Shown here: positions 41,829-51,007 of the stretch, in pieces | Position numbering within the stretch: the stretch's first letter is position 1 | Layout: the number at the start of each line of letters is the position of its first letter | Assembly: GCF_036227565.1 (NCBI RefSeq) | Contig: NZ_CP109460.1 | Location: 1,364,001 to 1,428,000 of the forward strand | Reading direction: 5' to 3' | DNA from: Streptomyces sp. NBC_01454 | GTDB lineage: Bacteria > Actinomycetota > Actinomycetes > Streptomycetales > Streptomycetaceae | Length of the DNA: 64,000 bases | The notes under the pieces: model-generated | Seen by the model: only the letters and a program-made list of their open reading frames with translations | What the model was told of the DNA's origin: nothing | Database searches by the model: none | Translations under genes and position numbers: made by a program

Positions 41829-43547
41829 TCACGGCGGCCAGGTGAAGGCCACGTTCAGCGTGCGCGGTCCCGTGCGGACGAGCAGCCCGCCGGAGAGTTC
41901 CGCGGCGGTGCGCCGCGCGTTCAGCCACACCTGTACGGCGGCGCCGAGCAGCAGGGGGTCGAGGCGCGGCCCGGGGTCGCCGTAGGCACGTTGGGCATGC
42001 GCTTCGAGCAGGGTGCCGCAGCGCCGCAGCAACAGCAGACAGCGGTCCTCGGCCAGGGCGGCGACGGCGACGTCGAGGCTCGCCCGGGGGCTGTGGATGC
42101 GGGCGCGCAGCCAGTCGGCGGGGGCGAGTTCGCCGTCGGTGACGGTCCGGGCCATGACCTCCGCCGAGGACCGCCACAGCCGGTGGGTCTCCTGCTCGGT
42201 GACCGCCAGAAAGCCGCGGGACTCGTCGTGATCGTGGGCTTCGTGGGCTGCGTGGGCGAGGACCGGCCGGCGCCGCACGGCCACGGAGCCGTCGGGCAGT
42301 ACCTCACCCGTCACGTCGAAGGCCGTCGGCCCCACGCGCCGCTCCGGGTGCGGCTCGGGGACGGGATCCGGCAGGGGCGATTCCGCGGGCAGCGTGATGT
42401 TCCGGTGGGCGAGGAACGGATACATCACCTCCTGGAGGCGCCGGCCGGCCTCGCCCCGTGCCTCCAACTGCCCGTCCACCGGCGCCTGGAGCCGCTGCGG
42501 GCGGTGCTGCTCGGCGGCGGCCAGCAGCTGGGCGAGCAGGTCGCCGTCGGGGTCGAGCCGGGGCGCCGCGCGGCTGAGGGCGGCCGTGGGCGAGGCCGGG
42601 TCCAGTTCGTCGAGGCCGGTGGCGGCGAGCAGCAGCACGCGGTGCAGGGCGGCGGAGTAGAAGGTGGTGCTGCCGTGGTCCCCCACCACCCAGTCGCTGG
42701 CGATCAGCGCGGCACGCCAGCCCTCCTGCGGCGGCAGGACGAGCAGCCCGGCGTCCATCGCCCGGGCCAGCCGCTGGTGGACCCGGTGCCGGCTGTGCCG
42801 GGCCCAGACGTTGGGATGCAGGACGAGGGCGACCGCGAACTCGTCCGCCGGCAGTGCGGCGACCAGCTTCGCGGGCAGGTCCGGATGCCGCCCGAGCAGG
42901 GAGTGCTCGCTCCACGTGCTGTTGACGACGACCAGCCGGCGCCCCTGTCCGACGCCCAGCCGCGCACGGTAGAGGTCGCGACGGGGGCGGCTCTGCTCGA
43001 TCCGGTCCCAGCAGTAGTCGCCGACCAGCCGGGCGACCGGGACGGCCTGGGGGCAGGTCCGGGCGAGCCGGTCGATCTGCTCCTCGTGCGAGACCCCGAT
43101 CGCGGCGGGCAGCACCCGCCGGCCACGCATCAGCTCCCGCCGGGACAGCCCCGCGGGCGCGCCGGGATCGCCGGTGGACTCGGTGACCAGCCGGTTGTAC
43201 CCGGCGCCGTGCGGCATGACCAGCAGCGGGGCGTCCAGCTGCCGCATGGAGGGGTGCACCGCGCAGGCCACGGCCAGATCGAAACGCCGCCGGGTCGCCT
43301 CGCGCCAGCTGAGCACGCGGGCGCCCAGGCCGTCGAAGTAGTCCGCGAGTCCGTCGGCGAAGACCGAGCCCGGGTTGACGGTGTAGGACACCGCGATGCC
43401 GTCCTCCGGGCGCAGCAGGCGCATCACGTCCAGCAGCCGGGTGGCCGAGGTGAGGGTGCGCGCCACGCCGAGTACCTGGGCGTCCTCCGGCACGGTGTCC
43501 CAGCGCGACCGCCGGCTGCGGGGGCGGCGGCGGGGCAGCAGGGACAC
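41829..43547 (-). CDS. GT-B/CDP-glycerol-transferase-like protein, function unknown
   Basis: A 572-residue protein. The first part (about 20-370) looks like a GT-B fold of the CDP-glycerol glycerophosphotransferase kind: AVACAVHPSMRQLDAPLLVM then PHGAGYNR, VVVNSTWSEHSLLGRHPDLP, ALVLHPNVWARHSRHRV and DWVVGDHGSTTFYSAALHRV, the last resembling the donor-site HGS/T segment. The remaining 180 residues are of no family I recognise; VWLNARRTAAELSGGLLVRT is near the end. It begins with GTG. It follows the NB-ARC/TPR gene by 110 bp on the same strand and may share its transcript. A role as an effector or a polymer/lipid-modifying enzyme linked to that gene is only a guess. Confidence 0.6.
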   Translation of the reverse strand: MSLLPRRRPRSRRSRWDTVPEDAQVLGVARTLTSATRLLDVMRLLRPEDGIAVSYTVNPGSVFADGLADYFDGLGARVLSWREATRRRFDLAVACAVHPSMRQLDAPLLVMPHGAGYNRLVTESTGDPGAPAGLSRRELMRGRRVLPAAIGVSHEEQIDRLARTCPQAVPVARLVGDYCWDRIEQSRPRRDLYRARLGVGQGRRLVVVNSTWSEHSLLGRHPDLPAKLVAALPADEFAVALVLHPNVWARHSRHRVHQRLARAMDAGLLVLPPQEGWRAALIASDWVVGDHGSTTFYSAALHRVLLLAATGLDELDPASPTAALSRAAPRLDPDGDLLAQLLAAAEQHRPQRLQAPVDGQLEARGEAGRRLQEVMYPFLAHRNITLPAESPLPDPVPEPHPERRVGPTAFDVTGEVLPDGSVAVRRRPVLAHAAHEAHDHDESRGFLAVTEQETHRLWRSSAEVMARTVTDGELAPADWLRARIHSPRASLDVAVAALAEDRCLLLLRRCGTLLEAHAQRAYGDPGPRLDPLLLGAAVQVWLNARRTAAELSGGLLVRTGPRTLNVAFTWPP

Positions 43548-43657
43548 GGGCGATCCACTCTCGGGGCGGCGGGACGGCGGGGCGGCGGGGCCGGGGCGAT
43601 CGTAGCGTCCGTACCCCGCTCGCCGGGGAAGGGAGCAAAGGCCCCGGCAGGTCGCCG

Positions 43658-45766
43658 TCAGTCCACCGGTTCGCCGATTCCGGTGCGTTGGCGCAGCTCC
43701 CGCATCATGCGGCGGCCGGCGCGCTGGACCTGGGGGTTCTGGATCCGGTCACCGAGCTCCACCGCGAGTTCCAGCGCCTCCTTCAGCTTGACCACCTGGC
43801 CGAGCCGCTCGGCCAGCAGCGCGGCATCGGTGGCCGCTGCCAGCGCGTGCTCGAACATTCCGCTCGCCCGGTAGGCGCGGCCGCGCACGATGCCGATCCG
43901 CAGCCGCATGGCGTCATCGCCTTCGGCCCGGGCCGTCGCCATCGCGCCGTCCAGCAGGTCCAGGGCTTCCTGCGGGCGGCCGGCGGCGAGGACCGCCTGG
44001 CCGAGGTTGTAGGTCTGCACCACGATGCCGTGGGCGTCCCCCTCGTTGGCGTGCAGGGCGCGGGTGAAGAGGGCGATGGCCTCCTCGGGGCGGCTTCGGG
44101 CGAGGCACAGCAGCCCCTGGGTCTCCCGGATCATGCCGGGCAGCCGGGCGTCCGCCACCGCGTCCAGGAGCTCGTCGGCGCGGCGCAGCTCGGCGTCGGC
44201 GAGGTCGTACTCGCCCAACGCGTGGTGGGCGCGGGCCAGTTGGTTGCGCATGCGGACCTCGGCGTCGATCCGGCCCTCCCAGCGTGCCGCCTCGATGCCC
44301 AGCCGGTGGGACTCGATCCAGTCGGCGTAGTGCTTGCGGCTGTGGTAGAGCGCCCAGAGCGATTCGCACAGGCGCCAGACCGCGTCGTGCCGCCCCTCGT
44401 CGGCGGCCATCCGCAGCACGGCCAGCAGATTGGCCCGTTCGGCGTCCAGCCACTCCAGCGCCTCGGCGCCGGTGTGGAAGAGCTGCTGACTGCCCTCGGG
44501 GGCCGACGTGTCCGGCGGGGCTTCCTGGAGGCGCAGGCGCGGTCCCAGGACGAGCCGGTCGGCGCGGGCCGCGGCGGTGAGGTAGAAGTCCGTCACCCGC
44601 TGCCGCACCTCCCGTACCTGCCGCACCTCCTCCTCGGGGCCGGTCCGCGCACGGGCGTGCGCGGCCACCACGTCGTGCAGCCGGAACCGGCCCGGCGCGC
44701 CCGCCCCGACGGCCATGTGGGCGGTGCGCAGATCGCGCAGCCCGTCCTCGAACCGGGTCACGCCCGCGGCCTCGGCGACGTCCGCGGTGAAGGTGGTTCC
44801 GGGGAAGGCGCCCAGGAACCGGTAGAGGGCCAGGGTGTGTGCGCAGAAGGTCGCGGTGACCGCGTCGAAGACGGCCGCGACCGAACGGCCGGTGTCCGCG
44901 GGCCGGATCCGTTCGTCGGCCAGCGCGTCGACCACGGCCTCCAGGCTCATGTGCGGCCGCTCGATGAGCCATTCGCCGGCCGCGCGCAGCGCCAGCGGGA
45001 GACCGCCGCAGGCCGCCACGAGCCGGGCCGCCGCCCCGGGGTCCGTGCCGGACGCCGTGCCCGGCTCCGCGGCCGCGTGCTGCCAGCGCCGTACCAGCTG
45101 CAGACCGGCGTCGGCGTCGAGCGGGGCCACCGTCAGCGGCACCGCGCCATCCACCTCCAAGGAGGCCAGCCGTTTGCGGCTCAGGACGACGACGAGTCCG
45201 TGGCCGGGCAGCACCGGCCGCACCTCCGCGGCGTGCTGGGCGTTGTCGAGGACCACGAGGAGCCGGCGGCCGGCGGTCGCCGAGCGGAACAGAGCGGACC
45301 GGTCCGCCGTGCCCGCGGGGATGAGGCTCTCGTGGACGCCGAGGGCGCGCAGCAGGGTGCCGATGACGCCGCCGACGTCGATGCCGCCGTCGCGGCGCAC
45401 CTCGGCGAGGTCGACGTAGAGCTGTCCGTCGGGGAAGCGCTCGGCCAGCTCCCGCCAGACCCACTGGGAGACCAGTTCCGTCTTGCCGACGCCGCCCAGG
45501 CCGGTGATCACGATGGTGGCCGGCGGGCTGTCCGGGCCGTACGCGGCGAGCGCTTCGCCCAGGGCGGCGAACTCCGCGGTGCGGTTGACGAAGCCCGGGC
45601 GGGGCGGCGGTACTTGACGTGGCGTCAGGGGTGCGGGCGGCGGCGCCGCGGCGAAGGTGAGGGACTCGATCCGGCCGGCCTGCACGACCGGGCCGGCCAC
45701 GACCGTGTCACCCGAGATGACATTGCGGACGGAGTCGCCGACGCCGTCGCTCCTGTCGCTGTCCAC
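43658..45766 (-). CDS. NB-ARC/TPR (NLR-like) STAND protein with amyloid-like motif
   Basis: About 702 residues (GTG 45766, with GGAGGGAG 8 bases upstream; ATG 45781 would add five). The first 35 residues hold VRNVISG then GPVVQAGRI, like the RHIM-related/bacterial amyloid signalling sequences described at the ends of actinobacterial NLR proteins. A proline-rich linker follows, then an NB-ARC ATPase: Walker A TGLGGVGKTE near residue 90, Walker B LLVVLDNAQ, and GGLPLALRAAGEWL. A winged-helix segment leads to a TPR-like array (about 470-690; ANLLAVLRMAADEGRHDAVW, NQLARAHHALGEYDLADAEL, YNLGQAVLAAGRPQEALDLL). Known NLR-like proteins sense a trigger through the repeats and signal by oligomerisation. 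What this one senses, and its effector, are unknown; the next gene downstream is a candidate. Confidence 0.88.
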   Translation of the reverse strand: MDSDRSDGVGDSVRNVISGDTVVAGPVVQAGRIESLTFAAAPPPAPLTPRQVPPPRPGFVNRTAEFAALGEALAAYGPDSPPATIVITGLGGVGKTELVSQWVWRELAERFPDGQLYVDLAEVRRDGGIDVGGVIGTLLRALGVHESLIPAGTADRSALFRSATAGRRLLVVLDNAQHAAEVRPVLPGHGLVVVLSRKRLASLEVDGAVPLTVAPLDADAGLQLVRRWQHAAAEPGTASGTDPGAAARLVAACGGLPLALRAAGEWLIERPHMSLEAVVDALADERIRPADTGRSVAAVFDAVTATFCAHTLALYRFLGAFPGTTFTADVAEAAGVTRFEDGLRDLRTAHMAVGAGAPGRFRLHDVVAAHARARTGPEEEVRQVREVRQRVTDFYLTAAARADRLVLGPRLRLQEAPPDTSAPEGSQQLFHTGAEALEWLDAERANLLAVLRMAADEGRHDAVWRLCESLWALYHSRKHYADWIESHRLGIEAARWEGRIDAEVRMRNQLARAHHALGEYDLADAELRRADELLDAVADARLPGMIRETQGLLCLARSRPEEAIALFTRALHANEGDAHGIVVQTYNLGQAVLAAGRPQEALDLLDGAMATARAEGDDAMRLRIGIVRGRAYRASGMFEHALAAATDAALLAERLGQVVKLKEALELAVELGDRIQNPQVQRAGRRMMRELRQRTGIGEPVD

Positions 45767-45805
45767 CCGATCTCCCTCCATGCCGTCACCGCGCCCCGGG
45801 GGCGC

Positions 45806-45822
45806 GGGAGGTGCCCCCGTCG
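45806..45822 (+). repeat. Dispersed repeat copy 2 (gggaggtgccccc type)
   Basis: Identical over 17 bases with 40969-40985. This copy lies about 40 bases upstream of the NB-ARC/TPR gene start, in the same plus-strand orientation. Both copies sit close to gene starts. Confidence 0.5.
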
Positions 45823-45922
45823 CGGCCCGCCGCCCAGCGTATTGCCTGGGCGGCGGGCGCCGGCCGGGTCCGCGCGGATCCGGCCCGGCCGGCCGCGGCG
45901 GGCCGGCCGTCGGTCGCGGGGC

Positions 45923-46837
45923 CTACAGCGCGCGGGCGGTGTGGACGGTCTGCGCGGACAGCAGGAAGGCGTCGGGGCGGCGGCTGATCCCGGCGGCGTC
46001 CTCGGGGTCGGTGAGGCGGGCGAGGGTGGTGCGGTCCTCCTCGTCGAAGCGGTCGGCCCACCTCTCGGCACCGTGGCTCAGGTGAGCCACGACGAAGGCG
46101 CGGGCCCCGTCGGACAGCGGGGCCGGCAGATCGAGCAGGAAGCTGCGGGTGGAGGGGGTGCGCAGACCGGCGTCGGCGAGGAACGCCGGCCAGTCCTCGG
46201 TCTCGTGGACGAAGCCGGGCAGTGCTTCGCGCATCGTGCTGAACCACTCGTCGGCGACCGCGTCCATCCGGGACTGCAGCCCCGGGCGGCCGAGGCCGAG
46301 GTCCCGCGGGAGGTAGCGCGGGGGCAGACCGCCCTCGCAGACGGCGAGCAGCCCGCCGGGCCGCAGATGACCGGCGAGGGCGGCGACCGCCTGGCGCTGG
46401 TCACCGAGGTGGTGCAGGGCCTTGCTCGACCAGATGACATCGCCGCCGCCCAGGGCGTCGAGCCCGTCCGGGAGGTCGGCGAGATGGGTGCGGAGCCGTT
46501 CGCCGAGGCCGAGGCCGGCGGCCCGGCCGCGGGCCCGCTCCAGCAGCTCCGCGCTCGCGTCCACCGCGACCACCTCGGCGGCGGGGAAGGCGCGGGCCAG
46601 CAGACAGCTGATGACACCCGGCCCGCTGCCGATGTCGAGCACCCGGCGTACCCCGTCGGGTCCGGCGCCGGTCCCGTCGGCGAGCAGCTCCCGCAGCCAG
46701 GCCACGGCCTGTTCGAGGAGCGGCGCGTACAGCTCGGCCTCCTGTTCGAGGTGCGAGGCGAGCGTCGCCCAGTCCACAGCGGTGCTGTCGTGGGATGCGT
46801 GGTGATGCCCGGTGGCGGGGCCTTCGTGAGGACTCAT
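45923..46837 (-). CDS. Class I SAM-dependent methyltransferase
   Basis: A 304-residue methyltransferase. Motif I reads VLDIGSGPGVISCLLARA near residue 75, followed by EVVAVDASAELLERARG and the DVIWSSKALHHLGDQRQAVA region; LRPGGLLAVCEGG marks the typical post-motif strand. I chose ATG 46837 (MSPHEGPATGHHH) with AGG upstream; a longer frame to 46873 exists. The substrate cannot be told. It lies 157 bp upstream of the NB-ARC/TPR gene on the same strand, so it could belong to that group, but co-transcription is unproven. It is divergent from the DUF1266 gene. Confidence 0.88.
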   Translation of the reverse strand: MSPHEGPATGHHHASHDSTAVDWATLASHLEQEAELYAPLLEQAVAWLRELLADGTGAGPDGVRRVLDIGSGPGVISCLLARAFPAAEVVAVDASAELLERARGRAAGLGLGERLRTHLADLPDGLDALGGGDVIWSSKALHHLGDQRQAVAALAGHLRPGGLLAVCEGGLPPRYLPRDLGLGRPGLQSRMDAVADEWFSTMREALPGFVHETEDWPAFLADAGLRTPSTRSFLLDLPAPLSDGARAFVVAHLSHGAERWADRFDEEDRTTLARLTDPEDAAGISRRPDAFLLSAQTVHTARAL

Positions 46838-46938
46838 GCCGGCGAGCCTGGGGCACCACCGGCGGAGGTGCAATCATCCTTGCCGTTGCGGCAACCCCCG
46901 GTTTCCGGCGGGGGCCGCGGGGCTCGTAAAGTCTGCCT

Positions 46939-48015
46939 GTGGCTACTCCGGGATGGATACCGCCGACGGACACCGAACGGCGACTGTACGACGCGACGGC
47001 GCGGGGCGACCGGGACGATCAGCTCGCGGCGATCGCCGGCGAGGATCTGTATCTGGCGGTACCTCAGCAGGGGCAGGACCCGCTGCCCGTCTACGACGAC
47101 CCGGCCGTGGGCGGCCGGTGCATCCCCGTCCTGACCCGCGGCATGCTCCCGCCGTGGCAGCCGCAGCAGTTCTTCGACCGGGTGTCGGTGGAGGAGCTGG
47201 CACAGGACTGGCCGCACGACAAATGGCGCCTGGCGGTCAACCCCGGGACGCCGTGCGCCGCGTATCTGGACGCGTCGCCCGCGCACCGCATGGGCTGGCT
47301 GCAGCACCGCTCCCGGGCCGGGGTGCGGCCGGGCGGGCTGCTCGTCACCCACTTCGGCGGGCCGCTGCACGGCCCCCTCGCCCAGGGCCTGGCGTGCGGC
47401 GCGCCGATCGCGGTGCACCACAGCGTGCCGTGGAACGAACTCGGCACGGCCTTCCTCGACCACGCCGCGGACGCCGAGACGCTGCGCACCCAGTGGTCGG
47501 TGACCGACCCGGCCGGCTGGCAGCAGCGTCTCGACCAGCTGCTCGGCGGGCAGTTCGTCCCGGCGCAGACGGAGGCGGCACTGCGCGCCCGGGCCGGCGG
47601 GGAGCCCGCGGACGCCGCGGCCGGGAAGCCGGGCGGGGCCCCGGAGGTGCCTGCCGTCCCGGAGCTGGTGACCCGTTACGAGGAGCGGTTCCGCGCGGAC
47701 GGCCTGCTGCCGGCGGACGGCCGGGTGACCTCCCTCGTCGCGCTGGACCACGCCCATGCCGTCGGCCTCGTCCGCTGGGGCCTGGGCGCCCGGCTGTGCG
47801 GACCGCAACAGGCCGAGCAGGCCGTGCAGCAAGCCGGTGCGCGGGCCCGCGCGGCGTACGGCACGTGGGAGGAGTTCGCCGCGGGCCATGCGCTCGGCCG
47901 GATGCTGGCGTTCGACAACGGCGCCTTCGGCCCGGAGTACGCCCAGGTCCTGCACCTCCACCGGGTCCTGACCCAGGACCCGTCGTCGCCGTGGCGCCAT
48001 CTGCCCTTCGCCTGA
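46939..48015 (+). CDS. SseB-like/DUF1266 domain protein
   Basis: A 358-residue cytoplasmic protein of two parts. The N-terminal part (about 10-115) resembles SseB-type proteins: DLYLAVPQQGQDPLPVYDDP, KWRLAVNPGTPCAAYLDA. The C-terminal part (about 210-358) has the DUF1266 pattern VRWGLGARLCGPQQAEQAV, GTWEEFAAGHALGRML and FDNGAFGPEYAQVL. Functions of both are unknown; such fusions are common in Streptomyces. The start is GTG 46939. It is divergent from the methyltransferase. A separate SseB protein is encoded at 53421. Confidence 0.8.
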   Translation: MATPGWIPPTDTERRLYDATARGDRDDQLAAIAGEDLYLAVPQQGQDPLPVYDDPAVGGRCIPVLTRGMLPPWQPQQFFDRVSVEELAQDWPHDKWRLAVNPGTPCAAYLDASPAHRMGWLQHRSRAGVRPGGLLVTHFGGPLHGPLAQGLACGAPIAVHHSVPWNELGTAFLDHAADAETLRTQWSVTDPAGWQQRLDQLLGGQFVPAQTEAALRARAGGEPADAAAGKPGGAPEVPAVPELVTRYEERFRADGLLPADGRVTSLVALDHAHAVGLVRWGLGARLCGPQQAEQAVQQAGARARAAYGTWEEFAAGHALGRMLAFDNGAFGPEYAQVLHLHRVLTQDPSSPWRHLPFA

Positions 48016-48073
48016 CGGCCGGGCGTCCGCGGTGGCGGGCTCATGAGGCACGCGTTCGGTGTAGACGTAGGGC

Positions 48074-49452
48074 ATGGATGTAGCGGTTTGCCTGTTCAGC
48101 TCCGATCTCCGGCTGCACGACCAGCCGGTGCTGCGGGCCGCGCTGCGCTCCGCGACCCGGGTGGTACCCCTGTTCGTGGTGGACTCCGGGGTGGCTGACG
48201 CCGGTTTCCTGGTCCCCAACCGGGCGGCGTTCCTGGCCGGTGCGCTGGCGGATCTCGACGCGGGACTGCGGGAACGCGGCGGTCGGCTGGTCATCCGTAC
48301 GGGGGACGTGGTCACCGAGACCTGCCGGGTGGCGGCGGAGACCGGCGCCGGGCAGGTCCATTCGCGGCCGGGGTGAGCGACTACGCGCTGCGCAGGGAGC
48401 GGCGGCTGCGCGCGGAGCTGGCGGGCGCCGGGCGGACACTGGTGGTGCACGACGCGGTGATCACGGCGCTGCCGCCGGGCGCGGTGCTGCCTTCCGGGAC
48501 GGACCGGGATCACTTCGCGGTCTTCACCCCGTACTTCCGGCGCTGGCAGGCCGAGGGGGTGCGGCCGGTGCTGTCCGCGCCGCGGTCCGTGCCGGTCCCG
48601 GAGGGGGTGCGTGCCGGGGAGCTGCCGTCGGCGGAGTTCCTGTGCCCGGGTGGGAAGCAGTCGCCGGCACTGCCGGAGGGCGGTGAGCGGGCGGGGCGCC
48701 GCCGGTTCGCCGCCTGGCAGCGGTCGGGCATGGCCGACTACCAGGACCGGCAGGACGATCTGCCGGGCGACGCGACGTCCCGGCTGTCGCCGTATCTGCA
48801 CTTCGGCTGTCTTTCGCCGGCCGAGCTGGTGCACAAGGCCTCCGCCCGCCCGGACGCCGGCGCCGCGGCGTTCGTCCGGCAGCTGGCCTGGCGGGACTTC
48901 CACCATCAGGTGCTGGCGGCCCGCCCCGGCGCGGCGCACACCGACTACCGCCCCAGGGACGACCACTGGCGCCACGACGAGGACGAGGTGAGCGCGTGGA
49001 AGGAGGGCCGCACCGGGTATCCGGTGGTCGATGCGGGAATGCGGCAGCTGCTGTACGAGGGATGGCTGCACAACCGGGCCCGGATGCTGGTGGCGAGCTT
49101 CCTGACCAAGACGCTGTATGCCGACTGGCGGGTGGGCGCGCGGCACTTCCTGGATCTGCTGGTGGACGGCGACCTCGCGAACAACCAGCTCAACTGGCAG
49201 TGGATGGCCGGCACCGGCACCGACACCCGGCCCAACCGGGTGCTCAATCCGCTGGTCCAGGCCCGGCGCTTCGATCCGCGGGGCGACTATGTACGGCGCT
49301 GGGTGCCGGAACTGGCCGGCCTGGCGGGTGCGGCCGTCCACCGCCCGTGGAAGCTGACCGGGGCGGAGCGCGCCGCGTACGACTACCCGGATCCGGTGGT
49401 GGAACTGGCGGACGGTCTGGTGCGGTTCCGGCGGGCACGCGGGCTGGAGTAG
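48074..49452 (+). pseudogene. phr: DNA photolyase, broken by one-base frameshift
   Basis: Two frames together give a whole deoxyribodipyrimidine photolyase of about 459 residues. The first (48074-48376) has the antenna-domain start MDVAVCLFSSDLRLHDQPVL. The second (from about 48362, open to 49452) has FTPYFRRWQ, FHHQVLAARPG, YPVVDAGMRQLLYEGWLHNR and NNQLNWQWMAGTGTD of the FAD domain. They meet at about 48361: the sequence CATTCGCGGCC gives VHS then stop, while one added T would give VHFAAGVSDY and restore the family sequence. Loss of a single T is the simplest explanation. As it stands the enzyme cannot be made whole, unless the second frame's GTG at 48373 yields a truncated product. Photolyase repairs UV dimers in DNA. 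Confidence 0.85.
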
Positions 49453-49538
49453 GCGGAGCGGGGTGCGGCCGGTGTGTCCCGGGCGGCGCGCCGGCGGGAG
49501 ATGATGCAGGACGGACCGACGGAGAGGACGGATACGAC

Positions 49539-50483
49539 ATGGGCGGGAGCGGTATGCGCCGCGGGATGGACCGGACGCTGCTGGACCGTGCGCTCGGGGC
49601 GGCGGGACCCAGGCAGCCGGCCGCGCTGCCGACCTGGGCCCAGTGCCGTACCGCGCTGCGCCATACGCCGCTGTCCGTGTGGCACGACGACGTGACGGAC
49701 TGGGCGGCGAGCCTGACGTACTACTCGGTGCTGGCGCTGCTGCCGTCGCTGATCGTGACGGTGTCGCTGGTCGGTCTCGCCGATCCGGCGGCCACCGAGC
49801 AGCTCATCAACCAGATCAGCTCGATCGCCCCGGCCCAGTCCGGCCCGACCGTCCACCGTGCGCTGCTGAGCATGGCGCATCAGAGCACCGCCGCGTGGGT
49901 GGTGGTCGGCGGCGCCATGGTCAGTGCCCTGTGGTCGTCCTGCAGCTATCTGGCGGTGTTCCGCCGGGCGCTGCACGCCATGCACCGTACCCGGGACGAC
50001 CGGCCGCCGTGGCGCAAGGCACCGCGCATCCTCATGACGGCGCTGCTGCTGATGGCGCTGCTGATCAGCAGCGCGGTGGCACTACTGGTGAGCGGACCGC
50101 TCGCGACCGCGCTGGGCCGGACGATCGGGCTCGGCGAGGCGGGCGAGGCGACCTGGAACCTGCTGAAGTGGCCGCTGCTGCTGCTCCTGGCCACGGTGCT
50201 GGCGATGGTGCTGTTCCGTTCCGGGCCGCCCACCTCCCGCGGGGTGCGGCGCGCGGCGCCCGGCGGGGTGGTCGCCGTGCTGCTGTGGCTGGTCTCGTCG
50301 GCCGCCTTCGCGCTCTACACCTCGTACGTGGGCACCTTCAACCGGCTCTACGGCTCGCTCGCCGGGCCGGTGGTCTTCCTGATCTGGCTGTGGTTCTCCC
50401 ATCTGTCGCTGCTGTCCGGCGCGCAGTTCAATGTGGAGCTGGCGCGGGCCGGGCGGGTGGTGCGGCCGCGCTCCGGCAGCTGA
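49539..50483 (+). CDS. YihY/BrkB family membrane protein
   Basis: A 314-residue inner-membrane protein of the YihY/virulence factor BrkB family, about six helices, function unknown in general. Landmarks: LSVWHDDVTDWAASLTYYSV and LALLPSLIVTVSLVGLAD near the N-terminus, TAAWVVVGGAMVSALWSSCS, LLLLATVLAMVLFRSGP, and the C-terminal FNRLYGSLAGPVVFLIWLWF with LSLLSGAQFNVELARA. I chose ATG 49539, with GGAGAGGA upstream; an ATG at 49554 is an alternative. It follows the broken photolyase by 86 bp and is convergent with the pterin dehydratase gene. Confidence 0.9.
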   Translation: MGGSGMRRGMDRTLLDRALGAAGPRQPAALPTWAQCRTALRHTPLSVWHDDVTDWAASLTYYSVLALLPSLIVTVSLVGLADPAATEQLINQISSIAPAQSGPTVHRALLSMAHQSTAAWVVVGGAMVSALWSSCSYLAVFRRALHAMHRTRDDRPPWRKAPRILMTALLLMALLISSAVALLVSGPLATALGRTIGLGEAGEATWNLLKWPLLLLLATVLAMVLFRSGPPTSRGVRRAAPGGVVAVLLWLVSSAAFALYTSYVGTFNRLYGSLAGPVVFLIWLWFSHLSLLSGAQFNVELARAGRVVRPRSGS

Positions 50484-50495
50484 ACCGCCCGCGTC

Positions 50496-50807
50496 TCAGC
50501 GCACGTCGTGTGCCGGTGCGATGTCCTCGATACGGCGGGCGAGCCCGAAGTCGAGGTGGGTGATCCGGCCCCCGACGCTGTGGGTGTTCACCGTCACGCC
50601 GAGCTGGTTGTAGCCGAGGGTCAGCTCGGCATGATGGCCCAACTCCTCCTGGATCTGCGCGATATGGACCACCATCGCGGCCGCCGGGAAGTGCCCGTGG
50701 AACCGGTAGCTGCGACACAGCAGGTCCCCCTCTGCGGACCATCCGGGCAGCTCCGCGAGGCGCTCCTCGATGTCCTTGTCGCTGAGCGGTTCCAGCTGAG
50801 CATTCAT
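50496..50807 (-). CDS. 4a-hydroxytetrahydrobiopterin dehydratase (PCD/DCoH)
   Basis: A 103-residue pterin-4a-carbinolamine dehydratase. It recycles the hydroxylated pterin made by aromatic amino acid hydroxylases. The active-site segment is EELGHHAELTLGYNQLGVTV then NTHSVGGRITHLDFGLARRI, with the paired histidines and the later histidine; HHA replaces the commoner HHP. ATG 50807 has GAGAGG about 8 bases upstream; longer frames upstream are not family sequence. No hydroxylase gene is in the window. The XRE regulator is encoded divergently, 200 bp away. Confidence 0.9.
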   Translation of the reverse strand: MNAQLEPLSDKDIEERLAELPGWSAEGDLLCRSYRFHGHFPAAAMVVHIAQIQEELGHHAELTLGYNQLGVTVNTHSVGGRITHLDFGLARRIEDIAPAHDVR

Positions 50808-51007
50808 GTGCGCCGCCTCTCGCCGTGAGCCGTCCGCCGGTGCGCCGGCTCCGCTACGTGTCCGTCCCCGCCGGGCCGCCCCGCTTCCCGGCAGCCACGA
50901 CGCCTCCAGCCTGGCACGCCCGCCCCTCCGCCGCGCCCCCGCGGCACGCGCCTGCCTTCCAGACGGCCGCGCCCGCCTCCGCACGCGTCTGGACTACCGT
51001 CCCTGCC

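Noticed and set aside
43688..47134. 1148-codon plus-strand open frame
   Set aside because: It runs antisense to the NB-ARC/TPR and methyltransferase genes, whose motifs are intact; its translation is low in structure and has no recognisable domain.
48355..48376. Programmed frameshift in photolyase
   Set aside because: No slippery heptamer or downstream structure typical of programmed shifts is evident and the family is normally one frame; simple base loss is more likely.
46834..49341. 835-codon minus-strand open frame
   Set aside because: It is antisense to the DUF1266 and photolyase genes; no domain or start signal.
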